Shown here in pieces: positions 43,267 to 52,576 of a stretch of DNA of 64,000 nt. The notes below the pieces were generated by a model. The model did no database searches. It had not been told where the DNA came from and worked only from the letters and a program-made list of their open reading frames with translations. The translations under genes were made by a program, and so were the position numbers. Location of the stretch: NCBI RefSeq assembly GCF_000383235.1, contig NZ_KB910935.1, positions 1 through 64,000 of the forward strand. Direction: 5' to 3'. Each line of letters begins with the position of its first letter. Position 1 is the stretch's first letter. This DNA is from Bacillus sp. 123MFChir2. Lineage in GTDB: Bacteria > Bacillota > Bacilli > Bacillales > Bacillaceae_G.

Positions 43267-43914
43267 ATGAAAAAGCTATTCGTGAAATTCACACTGCTCG
43301 TTATGACTTGTACTTTCCTTTTGTCACCAATAAAAGTGGGCGCAGAAGAAAATGTACGTATCCAAAATCCGTGCCCTAGCCAATCCGCAATACAACTAAA
43401 AGATGATTTAAGAAGACTTTGGATTGACCATACAATATGGACAAGGAATTATATTATAAGCGCCTTAGCAGGACTGAAAGATCAAGAAAAGGTATTAGCA
43501 AGACTATTAAAAAACCAAGATGATATTGGAAATGCAATAAAGCCATATTATGGGGAAGCAGCTGGTAATAAGCTTGCTAAACTATTAAGAGAACACATTC
43601 TCCTTGCAGGAAAAGTAGTAGGCGCGGCAAAAAGCGGTAATCAAGCAAATTTAAAAATGTTTAACACAGAGTGGTATAAAAATGCTGATGACATCGCTCA
43701 GTTTCTTAGCAGCGCCAATCCAAATTGGTCAAATGCTGCATTAAAAGACCTATTGTATACACATTTAAAATTTGTTACAAATGAGGCTGTAGCCAGAATT
43801 AAAAAAGATTGGGACGCAGATATTCTCGCTTACGACAAAGGTGAAGACCATATTATTACAATGGCTGATACCCTTACAGAAGGTATTATCAAGCAATTTC
43901 CAAATAAGTTTTAA
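43267..43914 (+). CDS. Secreted helical protein of unknown function (215 aa)
   Basis: N-terminal signal peptide (MKKLFVKFTLLVMTCTFLLS, cleavage likely after VGAEE), then an all-helical domain with LRRLWIDHTIWTRNYIISAL and FNTEWYKNADDIAQFLSSAN. I recall similar Bacillus proteins annotated only as hypothetical (some mis-named). Function unknown. ATG at 43267 with AAAAAGGAGAAGATACCC upstream. Confidence 0.75.
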   Translation: MKKLFVKFTLLVMTCTFLLSPIKVGAEENVRIQNPCPSQSAIQLKDDLRRLWIDHTIWTRNYIISALAGLKDQEKVLARLLKNQDDIGNAIKPYYGEAAGNKLAKLLREHILLAGKVVGAAKSGNQANLKMFNTEWYKNADDIAQFLSSANPNWSNAALKDLLYTHLKFVTNEAVARIKKDWDADILAYDKGEDHIITMADTLTEGIIKQFPNKF

Positions 43915-43915
43915 C

Positions 43916-43956
43916 AAACTAAAACTCTTTCATAATTATGAAGGAGCTTTAGTTTT
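43916..43956 (+). terminator. Terminator of the 215-aa secreted protein gene
   Basis: AACTAAAACTC pairs with GAGCTTTAGTT (one mismatch), with further pairing of TTCA and TGAA, followed by TTTCG. Confidence 0.75.
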
Positions 43957-43967
43957 TCGTCTGTTAT

Positions 43968-44109
43968 TGTATATCCATTTTAATTTTCCGACATATAAGT
44001 CGCTGCTATGCAGAATACAAAATGACCGTTTCTATGCGTGGCCAGTTGCTCTTGCCCACCGAAAAAGAAAAGGGCTTTTATGTTAGGTTTTCAATTTGCA
44101 TCTATATAT
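43968..44109 (+). repeat. bcr1-type repeat, internally shortened
   Basis: Begins TATCCATTTTAATTTTCCGA, ends CAATTTGCATCTATATATGG. Middle segment is deleted as in the 12772-12926 copy. Confidence 0.8.
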
Positions 44110-44115
44110 GGCAGT

Positions 44116-44628
44116 TCAATACTTAAATTGCGGTTCTGTTTGCAAGTAATACCCATTTCTAACATGTCCTACCCAGTTCGCAAAGAATTCTCTCCATGAA
44201 ACACTGTTAAAAAATGCGTCTATAGATTGTGTTTCAGAATTCCAGTCTAATATTAAAAAGGGGGCATTTCCTAACTGCCAAATCCCTCTATTAACATCCG
44301 TTCCAGTTTCTCGAATTAATAATAATGGTAATCCATATTGATAACCCATCGATGGTTCGATTTGTGAAAACGGAGTCCCTTCCCAAAATGGTGTTTGTGG
44401 TTCAAACGGCCCAACATTTGTTCTTAAACCTTGAACAAAAAATCTTTGAAAATTGACCGCTACTAATCCATAACTAGATAATATCATTCTCCGTATACTT
44501 GTTAATGGCGCTTCAGGATATTGATCACTTCGGGGGATTGTACGAGGAAACAGAAGAGCTTGTTCAATTTCTATAATGAGTCGATCTAAAAATTGTTGTT
44601 GCAGTTGATTTAAAGTATTTACTGTACG
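44116..44628 (-). pseudogene. Unrecognised protein, 5' end replaced by the IS605 element
   Basis: An open frame on the reverse strand reads from about 44628 (YSRTVNTLNQLQQQFLDRLI) to a stop at 44116, about 170 residues, with well-formed protein sequence such as GYQYGLPLLLIRETGTDVNR and FFNSVSWREFFANWVGHVRN. No start codon with a ribosome-binding site exists: an in-frame TAA lies immediately upstream at the IS boundary. An internal ATG at 44487 would give 123 aa. Family not recognised. Probably the original N-terminus was lost when the IS inserted. Confidence 0.6.
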
Positions 44629-44799
44629 TGAATAACCCCCTCCTTATTCACCTTATAATCTGATTGAAGAAGGAGCTTCCTGTTTCATAGACCGTTGCAT
44701 AGACCGTTGCATAGCGGGGTGTCTCACTGCGTCTTACACAGTCTCCACAGGCGTGGATTATACTGTTCGGACATAACCTTGCCCTACAGTTTATAGATT

Positions 44800-45917
44800 T
44801 TAGTTTGTGGCAAGCAATTCTTCTAATCCTTTTTGTAAGATGTTCCGGCTCGCGTTATAGTCTCTATCCAATACCGTTCCACACTTTGTACAAATGTGAG
44901 TACGAATAGAGAGAGACTTCTTCACACGATTCCCACAAACAGAACAGTCTTGTGAAGTATACTTTGGTTCTACTTTGATGAGTACACCACCATGATTTTC
45001 GCATTTGTAAACAAGCATGTTTCGAAACATCCCCCACCCAGCATCAGAAATGGACTTCGATAAATTTCTATTTTTAACCATGTTACGAATGTTCAAATTT
45101 TCTACAGCGATAACGGAATACTCTTTTGCTAGATTGTAACTGAGTTTATGAAGAAAATCTCTGCGCTGGTTCGCTACTTTTTCATGTAGCTTGCGAACAC
45201 GCTCGACTTGTTTCATGAAGTTAGCAGAACCTTTTTTTTCTTAGAAAGTTTTTGCTGTGCTTTCTGTAGCTGTTTTTCTTTTTCACGGAGAAATCTAGGG
45301 TTTTCAAACTCTAAACCATTAGAAAGAACAGCATACTTATGTAGTCCCACGTCAATTCCTATCGCACGATTGGTATCGATATCAGATGGTACCACTTGTC
45401 TTTCGACACTGAAAATAGCGTACCATCTTTTCCCTTGACGTTTGAGGATTAGTTGCTTGATTGTTTCTTCGAGTGGTCTATGAAGTAGGATATCTATTTC
45501 TCCCAATTTTTTATTGTATAACTTACCGTTATCAGAAAAAGACATAGCATAGCGATGCTTTCCATTTGGTTTGAATCCAAATTGCGGAAACGTCATACTA
45601 TTGTAGTCTTTATACTTTTTCTGTTTTGGATACTTTGCATCTTTACAAAAGAAATGATCAAACGCTTTTTTCAGACGTATAAAAACTTCTTGCAAAGGCT
45701 GAGAAGGCATTTCTTTTAGAAAAGGATACGTCTTCTTGTCCAATGTAAGTTGTCTTTGCATATCATAACGATTGTAATTTTCTTTGTTTTCCTTATATTT
45801 CCGTTCTTTGTCTAGCAAGGCAGAATTGTAGGTTTGACGACAATATTGTAGCCAACGATCTAACATTTCTTTTTGTGCTTCTGTTGGAAAGATTTCATAT
45901 TTTTGATTCAACAACAT
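44800..45917 (-). pseudogene. tnpB: TnpB RNA-guided nuclease gene with a -1 frameshift in an A8 tract
   Basis: First part (45917-45213): LLNQKYEIFPTEAQKEMLDR to GIDVGLHKYAVLSNGL with the first catalytic Asp, ending KLSKKKKVLLTS. Second part (45216-44800) starts MKQVERVRKLHEKVANQRRD and carries AVENLNI (Glu), the zinc motif CSVCG...CTKCG and DRDYNASRNIL (Asp). The two join perfectly (KKKKGSANFMKQVER) if one A is added to the run of eight A at 45232-45239. All three RuvC residues are present overall. A sequencing error, true loss, or -1 slippage on A AAA AAG are the options. Confidence 0.85.
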
Positions 45918-45932
45918 TGTCATCACCTCCCA

Positions 45933-45998
45933 TTAGTTATGTCCTTGTGTTTCGATGTATTGTTTTAGAACTTTTAATGGTGTACCGCCTACAGTCAG
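45933..45998 (-). pseudogene. tnpA (Y1 transposase) C-terminal remnant
   Basis: The reverse strand reads LTVGGTPLKVLKQYIETQGHN then stop, which matches the C-terminus of IS200/IS605 TnpA. Nothing of the catalytic HUH/Tyr part remains upstream. The element cannot move by itself. Confidence 0.7.
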
Positions 45999-46029
45999 CA
46001 AACAATAACTTTGAGACTAAAAGCATTCT

Positions 46030-46215
46030 TTACATAAATTCTGTCTGACTGAAGAAAATTCCTTTTTCATTCCTTGACGAAGGAAAATTCTTTCGAAAAT
46101 ATATTAAAAACACAGGAATTCGAAAAGCTTGATCAATTGCCTGCTGCAGCTTTGCAGAATGATAGACACCTTGTTCAGTATTTATATAAGGACTACCATT
46201 CACGTTTTCTTCCAT
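46030..46215 (-). CDS. Short protein of unknown function, possibly truncated (61 aa)
   Basis: ATG at 46215 with AAGGAAGGAGAGATACTA. Begins MEENVNGSPYINTEQGVYHS and ends SQTEFM just before the tnpA remnant. It may be the 5' part of a gene interrupted by the IS605-type element. Family not recognised. Confidence 0.45.
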   Translation of the reverse strand: MEENVNGSPYINTEQGVYHSAKLQQAIDQAFRIPVFLIYFRKNFPSSRNEKGIFFSQTEFM

Positions 46216-46482
46216 TAGTATCTCTCCTTCCTTTTTGTTAATTAGTATATGTAATTAAAAAAAGAAAGTTTGCACACCCTCAAGTCGCAAAAGCAAGGAA
46301 ATCTATTCCTATTGATTGAAAAATTGTGAAATAAAGTATTTTTATAATTGGTATAACATTTCGTTCGTTTCAAAAGCAATCGGCTTATATGCCTTATATA
46401 GTTTTCACAAGAACCGCAGCAAAGAATTGCAACAAATACCATCAACTTTATTCAAAGAAGGATAGCTGCGGGAATACACTAA
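46216..46482. other. Intergenic region downstream of dctP
   Basis: About 270 bp, AT-rich, no supported feature except the dctP terminator at its right edge. Confidence 0.4.
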
Positions 46483-46484
46483 AA

Positions 46485-46512
46485 AAACTATCCACCTATC
46501 GTGGATAGTTCC
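46485..46512 (-). terminator. Terminator of dctP
   Basis: AACTATCCA pairs with TGGATAGTT around 8 nt, with a T-run on both sides. Confidence 0.85.
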
Positions 46513-46525
46513 TTTTATTTATGCA

Positions 46526-47815
46526 TTATACGGCTTCCTTCGCCCCTGTTAATGCTTTTATATCAGAAACAGCCTCGGCATGCTTTGCTTCATCAAATTC
46601 ATTTTCACTCTTCGCAACAACAATTGTCGCAATCCCGTTTCCAATTAAGTTTACGATGGCTCTTCCTTCACTCATAAAGCGATCGACCCCAAGAAGTAAA
46701 GCTAATCCTTCTAAAGGAATAACCTTTAACGCAGCTAACGTAGACGCTAATACAATAAATCCACTTCCTGTCACACCTGCAGCACCTTTAGACGTTAACA
46801 TAAGTACTAAAATAATGGTAACTTGCTGTCCAATTGTTAAGTCGATACCAAATACTTGTGCTAAAAAGACAACTGCCATGGATAAATAAATAGATGTACC
46901 ATCAAGATTAAAGGAATAACCTGTTGGAATAACAAGACCAACAACGGATTTTGAACAGCCATATCGCTCCATCTTATTCATCATTCTTGGTAATACAGAT
47001 TCAGAAGAACTTGTTCCTAATACAATTAATATCTCGTCTCGAATGAACTTTAAATAATTCCATAAACTAAATCCATACATCTTACAAATAATATTTAAAA
47101 TAACAAAAACGAATAAGAACATCGTTACATATACCGACATCATTAATTTCCCAAGTGGTACAAGCGAAGCAAGTCCAAAGTGACCGATTGTATATGCCAT
47201 AGCACCAAATGCCCCGATCGGTGCTGCTTTCATTACATAGCCAATAATTTTAAAGAATACGTGTGAAAGTTTGTCTAAGAAATCAATGACTGAGTTTCCT
47301 TTTTCTCCAAGAGCCGCTAACCCTACACCAAATAAAATAGAAAAGAATAATACTTGTAAAATATCACCTTTCGCAAATGCATCAACCATATTAGACGGAA
47401 CGATATGGGTTACAAACTCAATCCAGTTAATACCATGTCCTCCGTTTTGCGTATACTTTGATACGTCTCCTTTTGCAAGCTCATTAAAGTTAAGGCCTTC
47501 TCCTGGCTTCATCACATTTACAACAATTAAACCAACAATAAGTGCAAAGGTTGTCACTACCTCAAAATAAATAAGAGCTTTTCCACCGACCTTACCAACC
47601 TTTTTCATATCTCCCATTTTGGCAATGCCGAGTACAATTGTTAAGAAAATAATCGGTGCGATTACCATTTTTACAGCATTGATAAATGTGTCGCCTATCG
47701 GCTTCATTTCTTTACCAACACTTGGCCAAAGTAATCCAACTAACACCCCAAGTACAATAGCCGCTAATACTTGAAAGGTTAAATTTTTAAAGAGTCGTTT
47801 CACCTTTCTTCTCAC
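46526..47815 (-). CDS. dctP: C4-dicarboxylate:H+ symporter (DAACS family)
   Basis: 429-aa membrane symporter. KRLFKNLTFQVLAAIVLGVL starts helix 1; LGTSSSESVLPRMM is the serine-rich reentrant loop; GYSFNLDGTSIYLSMAVVFL and GAAGVTGSGFIVLASTLAAL are the substrate-binding helices. The DctA/DctP type is supported by the adjacent dctS-dctR two-component pair and dctB. Imports succinate, fumarate and malate. ATG at 47815 follows a weak GGGGAGTGAGAAGAAAGGTG region. A cre-like site lies 45 nt upstream. Confidence 0.92.
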   Translation of the reverse strand: MRRKVKRLFKNLTFQVLAAIVLGVLVGLLWPSVGKEMKPIGDTFINAVKMVIAPIIFLTIVLGIAKMGDMKKVGKVGGKALIYFEVVTTFALIVGLIVVNVMKPGEGLNFNELAKGDVSKYTQNGGHGINWIEFVTHIVPSNMVDAFAKGDILQVLFFSILFGVGLAALGEKGNSVIDFLDKLSHVFFKIIGYVMKAAPIGAFGAMAYTIGHFGLASLVPLGKLMMSVYVTMFLFVFVILNIICKMYGFSLWNYLKFIRDEILIVLGTSSSESVLPRMMNKMERYGCSKSVVGLVIPTGYSFNLDGTSIYLSMAVVFLAQVFGIDLTIGQQVTIILVLMLTSKGAAGVTGSGFIVLASTLAALKVIPLEGLALLLGVDRFMSEGRAIVNLIGNGIATIVVAKSENEFDEAKHAEAVSDIKALTGAKEAV

Positions 47816-47859
47816 TCCCCTAATTTCTCTAAATTTTCCAGATGTTTATTTCTAACATA

Positions 47860-47874
47860 ATGATAGCGTTTACA
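47860..47874 (-). promoter_or_regulatory. Candidate CcpA cre site upstream of dctP
   Basis: ATGATAGCGTTTACA fits the cre consensus WTGNAANCGNWNNCW with one mismatch. It lies between dctR and dctP. Catabolite repression of dctP through CcpA is known in B. subtilis. Confidence 0.6.
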
Positions 47875-47925
47875 CGAAAAAGTGAGAAGTTTATGGTCAT
47901 AACGAATATTTTGTTCATTTTGGTC

Positions 47926-48624
47926 TTAACTTTTCGTTTCTCGAAACACATAACGATTAATTGGTCTTCCAACTCCGCCATACTGAACTGCCAAATGAAT
48001 GACACCTTTTTTTTCTAAATAATCTAAGTAACGACGAGCTGTCACTCTAGCTATTCCAATGGCACGCGCCACATCTTCAGCCGAACGAGGTTCTTCTTGC
48101 TGTTTTGCATACGTTACAATTTCATTTAATGTAAACTCATTTAAACCTTTTGGTAAATTGCTCAACGTTCTCTCCGAGCGCCCAGAATATAATAATAAAT
48201 CTAGCTGCTCCTGCGAAATAGATCCAGAATCTCTTAAACTTATTCTATATTGGCGATACTTCTCTAACGCTTGTTGGATGCGATGCAATTTAAAAGGTTT
48301 AATAATATAATCTATCGCTCCATTTTGCAGCATGAGTTTAATTGTTTCCCTATCTTTAGCAGCAGAAACAACAATTACATCCGTTTCTAATTGTTGTTTT
48401 CGAAATTCCTGCAATACTTGAATACCATCCTTTTTCGGCATAAAGATATCCAAAATAACAAGATCTGGATTCATTTTTTTTACAAAGCGAATCCCCTCCT
48501 CACCATTGCTGGCGATAGCAATTACTTGAAACCCCTTTACACTTTTTATAAACTCTTTATTTACTTCCTGAACCATTGGATCATCTTCTATTAGCACTAC
48601 TTTAAATTTCTCTTTATACGCCAT
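47926..48624 (-). CDS. dctR: Two-component response regulator DctR
   Basis: About 232 aa, CitB/DcuR type. Receiver VVLIEDDPMVQEVNKEFIKS with the phospho-acceptor Asp in LVILDIFMPKKDG, and a C-terminal HTH ending in RPINRYVFRE. Start ATG at 48624 (MAYKEKFKVVLIEDD) overlaps the end of dctS by 11 nt; the longer open frame upstream lies inside dctS. Activates dctP in response to dicarboxylates. Confidence 0.92.
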   Translation of the reverse strand: MAYKEKFKVVLIEDDPMVQEVNKEFIKSVKGFQVIAIASNGEEGIRFVKKMNPDLVILDIFMPKKDGIQVLQEFRKQQLETDVIVVSAAKDRETIKLMLQNGAIDYIIKPFKLHRIQQALEKYRQYRISLRDSGSISQEQLDLLLYSGRSERTLSNLPKGLNEFTLNEIVTYAKQQEEPRSAEDVARAIGIARVTARRYLDYLEKKGVIHLAVQYGGVGRPINRYVFRETKS

Positions 48625-50215
48625 ACAATTCCGCCTCCATCCCCATTGGAAAAGTAATGATAAAGCTAGTTCCTTCACCTTCAAAAGATGAAATTCTAAT
48701 TTCTCCTCTTCCTTTTTCAACAATTTGTTTTACTAGAAAAAGACCATAACCTGTCCCGTCACGTTTATTCACAGTAAACCCTTTTTCATATAGCCTTGGT
48801 AAATGTTCTTCTTGTATCCCGCATCCATTATCTTCAATTAAAATCGCGCACACATCTTCTGACTGCTCAATACTAATATCAATTCTTTTATTCGTTGCCT
48901 CAATTTGTTCAAATGACCCAAATGCGTTTTCTATTAAATTACCTAATAATACAACAAAATCATGGTGATCTAATTGATACGGAAAGGCCTCTAAATAACT
49001 ATTTTGATCAACATTCACTTGAATTCCGAGCTCTTTTCCTCTGCTTATTTTACTTAAAAGAAGCCCTGCAACGGCATCATTTTTAATTGTCTCATTTAAA
49101 AAGTTTGCTACGTTCTCCTGTTCTTCTGAAGTGTTATAGGCAAGTTGCAATGCCTTGTCAGCCTTACCGAGCTGAATTAAGCCTGCAATTGTATGAAGTT
49201 TATTCATATGCTCATGACTTTGCACACGCAGTGCCTCAACAAAGTTCTTCACCCCAGTTAATTCTTCCGCAAGCTTCGTTACCTCCGTACGATCTTGGAA
49301 AATTGCCACAGCTCCGATTAATTCATGATCCTTCTTAATCGGTATACGATTGCTTAAAATGACCTTGCCACTTACTTTTATCTCTTCATTATATACCGCT
49401 TGATTTTTCTCCACGATTTCCGGGAGCCTTGTATCCTGTAATATTTTACGAATAGGCTGTCCGACAACGTCTCCATTGACATGAAAAACTTGCTTCGCTT
49501 TCTCGTTAAAAACCGTAATCATTTCTTGATTATCAATGGCAATCACCCCTTCATTCATGGAATGAAAGGTCGCTGTCCTTTCTTCGAGTATTCTTTTAAT
49601 CTCATATGGTTCGAGCTGAAACATCTGCTTTTTTATATGATTAGCGAGCATTAACGAACCTATCAATCCTAGTATTAACATTAAGATGACTATGAAAAGA
49701 ATTTCTCCCTTTAATTCACTCATAATCTCAAAGAAGTTTGGTATTTTATTTCCTACAACAACAACGCCAATTTGGTTTAAATTTTGATCTTTAATGGGCA
49801 TAAAAGCTCGAATTAAAGTACCCATTTCTCCCTTTGCCTTTGAAAAATAAATATGTTCTGCAAACGCCGCCTCTTCATCTGCTCCTTTCGAACGTTTTCC
49901 AATCATTTCTTTCACGGGATGCGAATATCGGACTCGTTCCATATTCATGACGACAATATAATCTGTTTCATTAATGACTCTAATATTTTCAATCACAGAA
50001 TTTAATATCATCCATCCATTTTTTTCTTGAAGTGACTTCTTTACATCTGACATTTCTGCTACCGTTCGCGCTGTATTCATAGAACGAATTCTTAATTCTT
50101 TCTCTTCCTTTTGCTGAATATTGGCGACGATAATCCCGCCACCAATCATAAGTGAAACAATAACAACTGCATAAGAAAGAATCGTAATCTTCCAACGTAT
50201 TGGTAAATCCCTCAC
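48614..50215 (-). CDS. dctS: Sensor histidine kinase DctS (CitA/DcuS type)
   Basis: 533-aa membrane kinase: two helices (about 10-30 and 172-194) flank an extracytoplasmic PAS sensor domain, then a cytoplasmic PAS (VIAIDNQEMITVFNEKAKQV), the phospho-His motif QSHEHMNKLHTIAGLIQLGK and an ATPase domain (IEDNGCGIQEEHLPRLYEKG). I chose the GTG at 50215 (MRDLPIRWK) since AAAGGAG lies 8 nt upstream; the earlier GTG overlaps that site. Confidence 0.9.
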   Translation of the reverse strand: MRDLPIRWKITILSYAVVIVSLMIGGGIIVANIQQKEEKELRIRSMNTARTVAEMSDVKKSLQEKNGWMILNSVIENIRVINETDYIVVMNMERVRYSHPVKEMIGKRSKGADEEAAFAEHIYFSKAKGEMGTLIRAFMPIKDQNLNQIGVVVVGNKIPNFFEIMSELKGEILFIVILMLILGLIGSLMLANHIKKQMFQLEPYEIKRILEERTATFHSMNEGVIAIDNQEMITVFNEKAKQVFHVNGDVVGQPIRKILQDTRLPEIVEKNQAVYNEEIKVSGKVILSNRIPIKKDHELIGAVAIFQDRTEVTKLAEELTGVKNFVEALRVQSHEHMNKLHTIAGLIQLGKADKALQLAYNTSEEQENVANFLNETIKNDAVAGLLLSKISRGKELGIQVNVDQNSYLEAFPYQLDHHDFVVLLGNLIENAFGSFEQIEATNKRIDISIEQSEDVCAILIEDNGCGIQEEHLPRLYEKGFTVNKRDGTGYGLFLVKQIVEKGRGEIRISSFEGEGTSFIITFPMGMEAELYGV

Positions 50216-50279
50216 ACTTGGCACTCCTTTCCCCTAAAAGCATCTTTACGAATAGAAATCTTCTAGGTATGCTTACAAT

Positions 50280-50430
50280 AAAGTGAAACTTCCATCAGTG
50301 ACACATTTCTCACTGATGGTTAGTTGAACCAATCGGGCTTTTACGGACAGTTTTCTCCCACCTAACTTCCTTGCTTCTCTCTGAATCCTGGGGTGGGGGC
50401 TTACTGCCCGTTAATAGCGAGATAACTACT
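50280..50430 (+). repeat. GTGAAACTT-type repeat, long variant
   Basis: AAAGTGAAACTTCCATCAGT, an internal hairpin (ATCAGTGA with TCACTGAT), then GGGGGCTTACTGCCCGTTAA and TAGCGAGATAACT. About 150 bp between the outer motifs, longer than the other copies, as if a second piece is inserted. Confidence 0.6.
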
Positions 50431-50447
50431 TCAAAAGGAGAACGACG

Positions 50448-51515
50448 ATGAAAAAAGCAGCTACCTTTATACTCCTTTTCACCATTTCTATTGCAAACGC
50501 TTTATTTTTTTATTATCAGAGTCACCCTCCTCAAAATGAACTATCATATGACGATGACCAAGAAGGACTAAACGACCAAATCGTCTTTAAATTTAGTCAT
50601 GTTGTTGCAGAAAACACACCAAAGGGACTTGCTGCTAACAAACTTGCGGAACTCGTGAATGAAAAATCAAATGGTAAAATAAAAATAGAGGTCTTCCCTA
50701 ACGGAAGTTTACATTCTGATATAGAAGAATTTCGCGCTTTAAAATCCGGACAAGTACAAATGATTGCTCCTTCCACATCAAAACTCGGAACGTTCTCCCC
50801 TGAATGGGGTGTACTTGATTTACCATTTGCTTTTTCAAATTATGAAGCCTTACAAGAAGGCTTAAAAGGAAAAATTGGGGAACAATTACTTCAATCCTTA
50901 CAAAAAGATGGAATAAAAGGGCTTGCCCACTGGTCCAACGGCTTTAAGCAACTCACGTCAAACAAAGGACCTATTTATACACCAAAAGATATACAAGGAC
51001 AATCTTTTCGCATTATGCAAAGTAATGTCATCCAATCCCAATTCGATTTATTAAAGGTTAAATCGCATCAAGATTCATTCAATTCTACATATCAATTAAT
51101 TGAATCAGGAAAAGTTGACGGTGAAGAAAATACCATTTCAAATATCTACTCTAAAAAATTCTATAACGTTCAAAACTATTTGACAATTAGTAATCATGGA
51201 TATTTAGGATACGTTGTCATGATGGATCAAAAAACTTGGAATCAACAAACAAAAAAAACAAAGCAAATATTAGCGGAAGCCATGCAAGAAACTACCGCTT
51301 GGAATGATCAACAAGCCGCACAAATAAATAAAGAACAACTTGAACTTATTAAACAAAATTCATCGATTCAGATTCATGAACTAAACAATGAACAACGAAA
51401 AGATTGGGAAACCGCACTATTACCTATATATGATAAACTTGCTCCTACGATTGGAGAAGATTTGGTTGAAGAGTTGAAGGAATTACAGCGAAAATATCGT
51501 GTGCAGGGGTCATAA
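50448..51515 (+). CDS. dctB: Dicarboxylate-binding protein DctB (DctP-type TRAP solute receptor fold)
   Basis: 355-aa exported solute-binding protein: N-terminal hydrophobic anchor (ATFILLFTISIANALFFYY), then the TRAP-SBP pattern FKFSHVVAENTPKGLAANKL, EFRALKSGQVQMIAPSTSKL and FRIMQSNVIQSQFDLLKVKS. No TRAP membrane subunits are adjacent. In B. subtilis DctB works with DctS as a co-sensor. ATG at 50448 with AAAAGGAGAACGACG. Divergent from dctS. Confidence 0.9.
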   Translation: MKKAATFILLFTISIANALFFYYQSHPPQNELSYDDDQEGLNDQIVFKFSHVVAENTPKGLAANKLAELVNEKSNGKIKIEVFPNGSLHSDIEEFRALKSGQVQMIAPSTSKLGTFSPEWGVLDLPFAFSNYEALQEGLKGKIGEQLLQSLQKDGIKGLAHWSNGFKQLTSNKGPIYTPKDIQGQSFRIMQSNVIQSQFDLLKVKSHQDSFNSTYQLIESGKVDGEENTISNIYSKKFYNVQNYLTISNHGYLGYVVMMDQKTWNQQTKKTKQILAEAMQETTAWNDQQAAQINKEQLELIKQNSSIQIHELNNEQRKDWETALLPIYDKLAPTIGEDLVEELKELQRKYRVQGS

Positions 51516-51537
51516 TTGCCAAACTAGTAAAATAAAG

Positions 51538-51577
51538 AATCCGCCCTTTCTTTCACTGACTCAAGAAAGGACGGATT
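51538..51577. terminator. Terminator between dctB and the CPBP protease gene
   Basis: AATCCGCCCTTTCTT pairs with AAGAAAGGACGGATT (one mismatch). Confidence 0.85.
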
Positions 51578-51608
51578 AAACTTATATCGATAGATTAGTT
51601 TGATAATC

Positions 51609-52526
51609 CTAGTTGCTTATATCAATATTTTTCATGAAATACCATTTTGGATTTTTTTTGTGCAATTTTATTAAATAATATACACAGAAAACAAGCGCTA
51701 TTGCTGAGATGATAAGATAAGCCTTCTCCTGATAAGCCCCCATGTTAGCATTAGCATAGAATAAATGCTCGCTCCCCATACTGTCGTCATTAAATTTAAA
51801 CAGCGTCTCAGATGCGTTATAAACCCCATGAATTATCATGCTTTTATATATGGAATTACTATCAACAGCAACTAAAAATAATAACAATCCCAGACAAAGA
51901 GCATACGTCAAAAATATTGGACTAAATCCCCCAAAGGAATGCATGAGAGAAAATAGAATAGAAGTGAAAAGAAAAACAAATAAAAGATTGTATTTTTTCA
52001 CGAGCCATTTCGTTAAAAACCCTCTAAAAACAAGTTCCTCTGCGCCGCCCTGGATAAGATAAGTAACAAAACATAATAAAACATATGGATAAACATTAAA
52101 ATTAGAGATCTGTTCTGTAAATCCGATTTGAACATTAAACATAAGAGCGTAAATATAAATACCTACAAAATTGATAAACAGACCAATTGCTATCCCACTA
52201 AATATATTCGTCATAACCTTATGTGACCGGTCTCTTGTAAATCCTATATTCGAAATCGGGTTCTTAAATATGTAAACATACACTAACAACAGCATCCATA
52301 TTCCAATAAAAGTACGAATGACTCCTCCAAAACGATATGCAGAACTGGTTTTTGGAATTAGATCTTGGATAGATTGAAGCGACATGCTCACTATTGCTTG
52401 CGTTCCATAAAAGAGAGCCATTATACCAATACTGCATAGTAGAAGATATACCAAACTAGGTATTTTATCGACAAATTTATTACCATTTTTGCCTACTTTA
52501 CTTTTAAACATCCATAAATTTTCCAC
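51609..52526 (-). CDS. CPBP (Abi/CAAX-type) intramembrane metalloprotease
   Basis: 305-aa protein with about eight hydrophobic helices. The CPBP motifs are present: GGAEELVFRGFLTKWL (EExxxR) near residue 164, LMHSFGGF (His) near 198, and IIHGVYNASE (HxxxN) near 236. Such proteases act in bacteriocin self-immunity, peptide maturation or pheromone release. Start is GTG at 52526 with AGGGAG 8 nt upstream. Its promoter is of the micropeptide class, and it is divergent from the SCIFF peptide gene. Confidence 0.88.
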   Translation of the reverse strand: MENLWMFKSKVGKNGNKFVDKIPSLVYLLLCSIGIMALFYGTQAIVSMSLQSIQDLIPKTSSAYRFGGVIRTFIGIWMLLLVYVYIFKNPISNIGFTRDRSHKVMTNIFSGIAIGLFINFVGIYIYALMFNVQIGFTEQISNFNVYPYVLLCFVTYLIQGGAEELVFRGFLTKWLVKKYNLLFVFLFTSILFSLMHSFGGFSPIFLTYALCLGLLLFLVAVDSNSIYKSMIIHGVYNASETLFKFNDDSMGSEHLFYANANMGAYQEKAYLIISAIALVFCVYYLIKLHKKNPKWYFMKNIDISN

Positions 52527-52576
52527 ACATTAATCTCCCTATAAATTATTTTTTAATTATTACTTCATAAGCTTTT

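Larger units (their letters stand above)
44645..46010 (-). mobile_element. IS605/IS1341-type element, tnpA mostly lost
   Basis: Contains the last about 21 codons of a tnpA-like gene (45933-45998), a complete-length but frameshifted tnpB, and a 3' region with short hairpins and direct repeats (CATAGACCGTTG twice) at 44680-44715 that may form the right end and the reRNA scaffold. The limits are approximate because this family leaves no target duplication. Confidence 0.7.

Noticed and set aside
46242-46445. 67-codon open frame with CCGSC near the start
   Set aside because: No ribosome-binding site and no recognisable pattern; likely chance.
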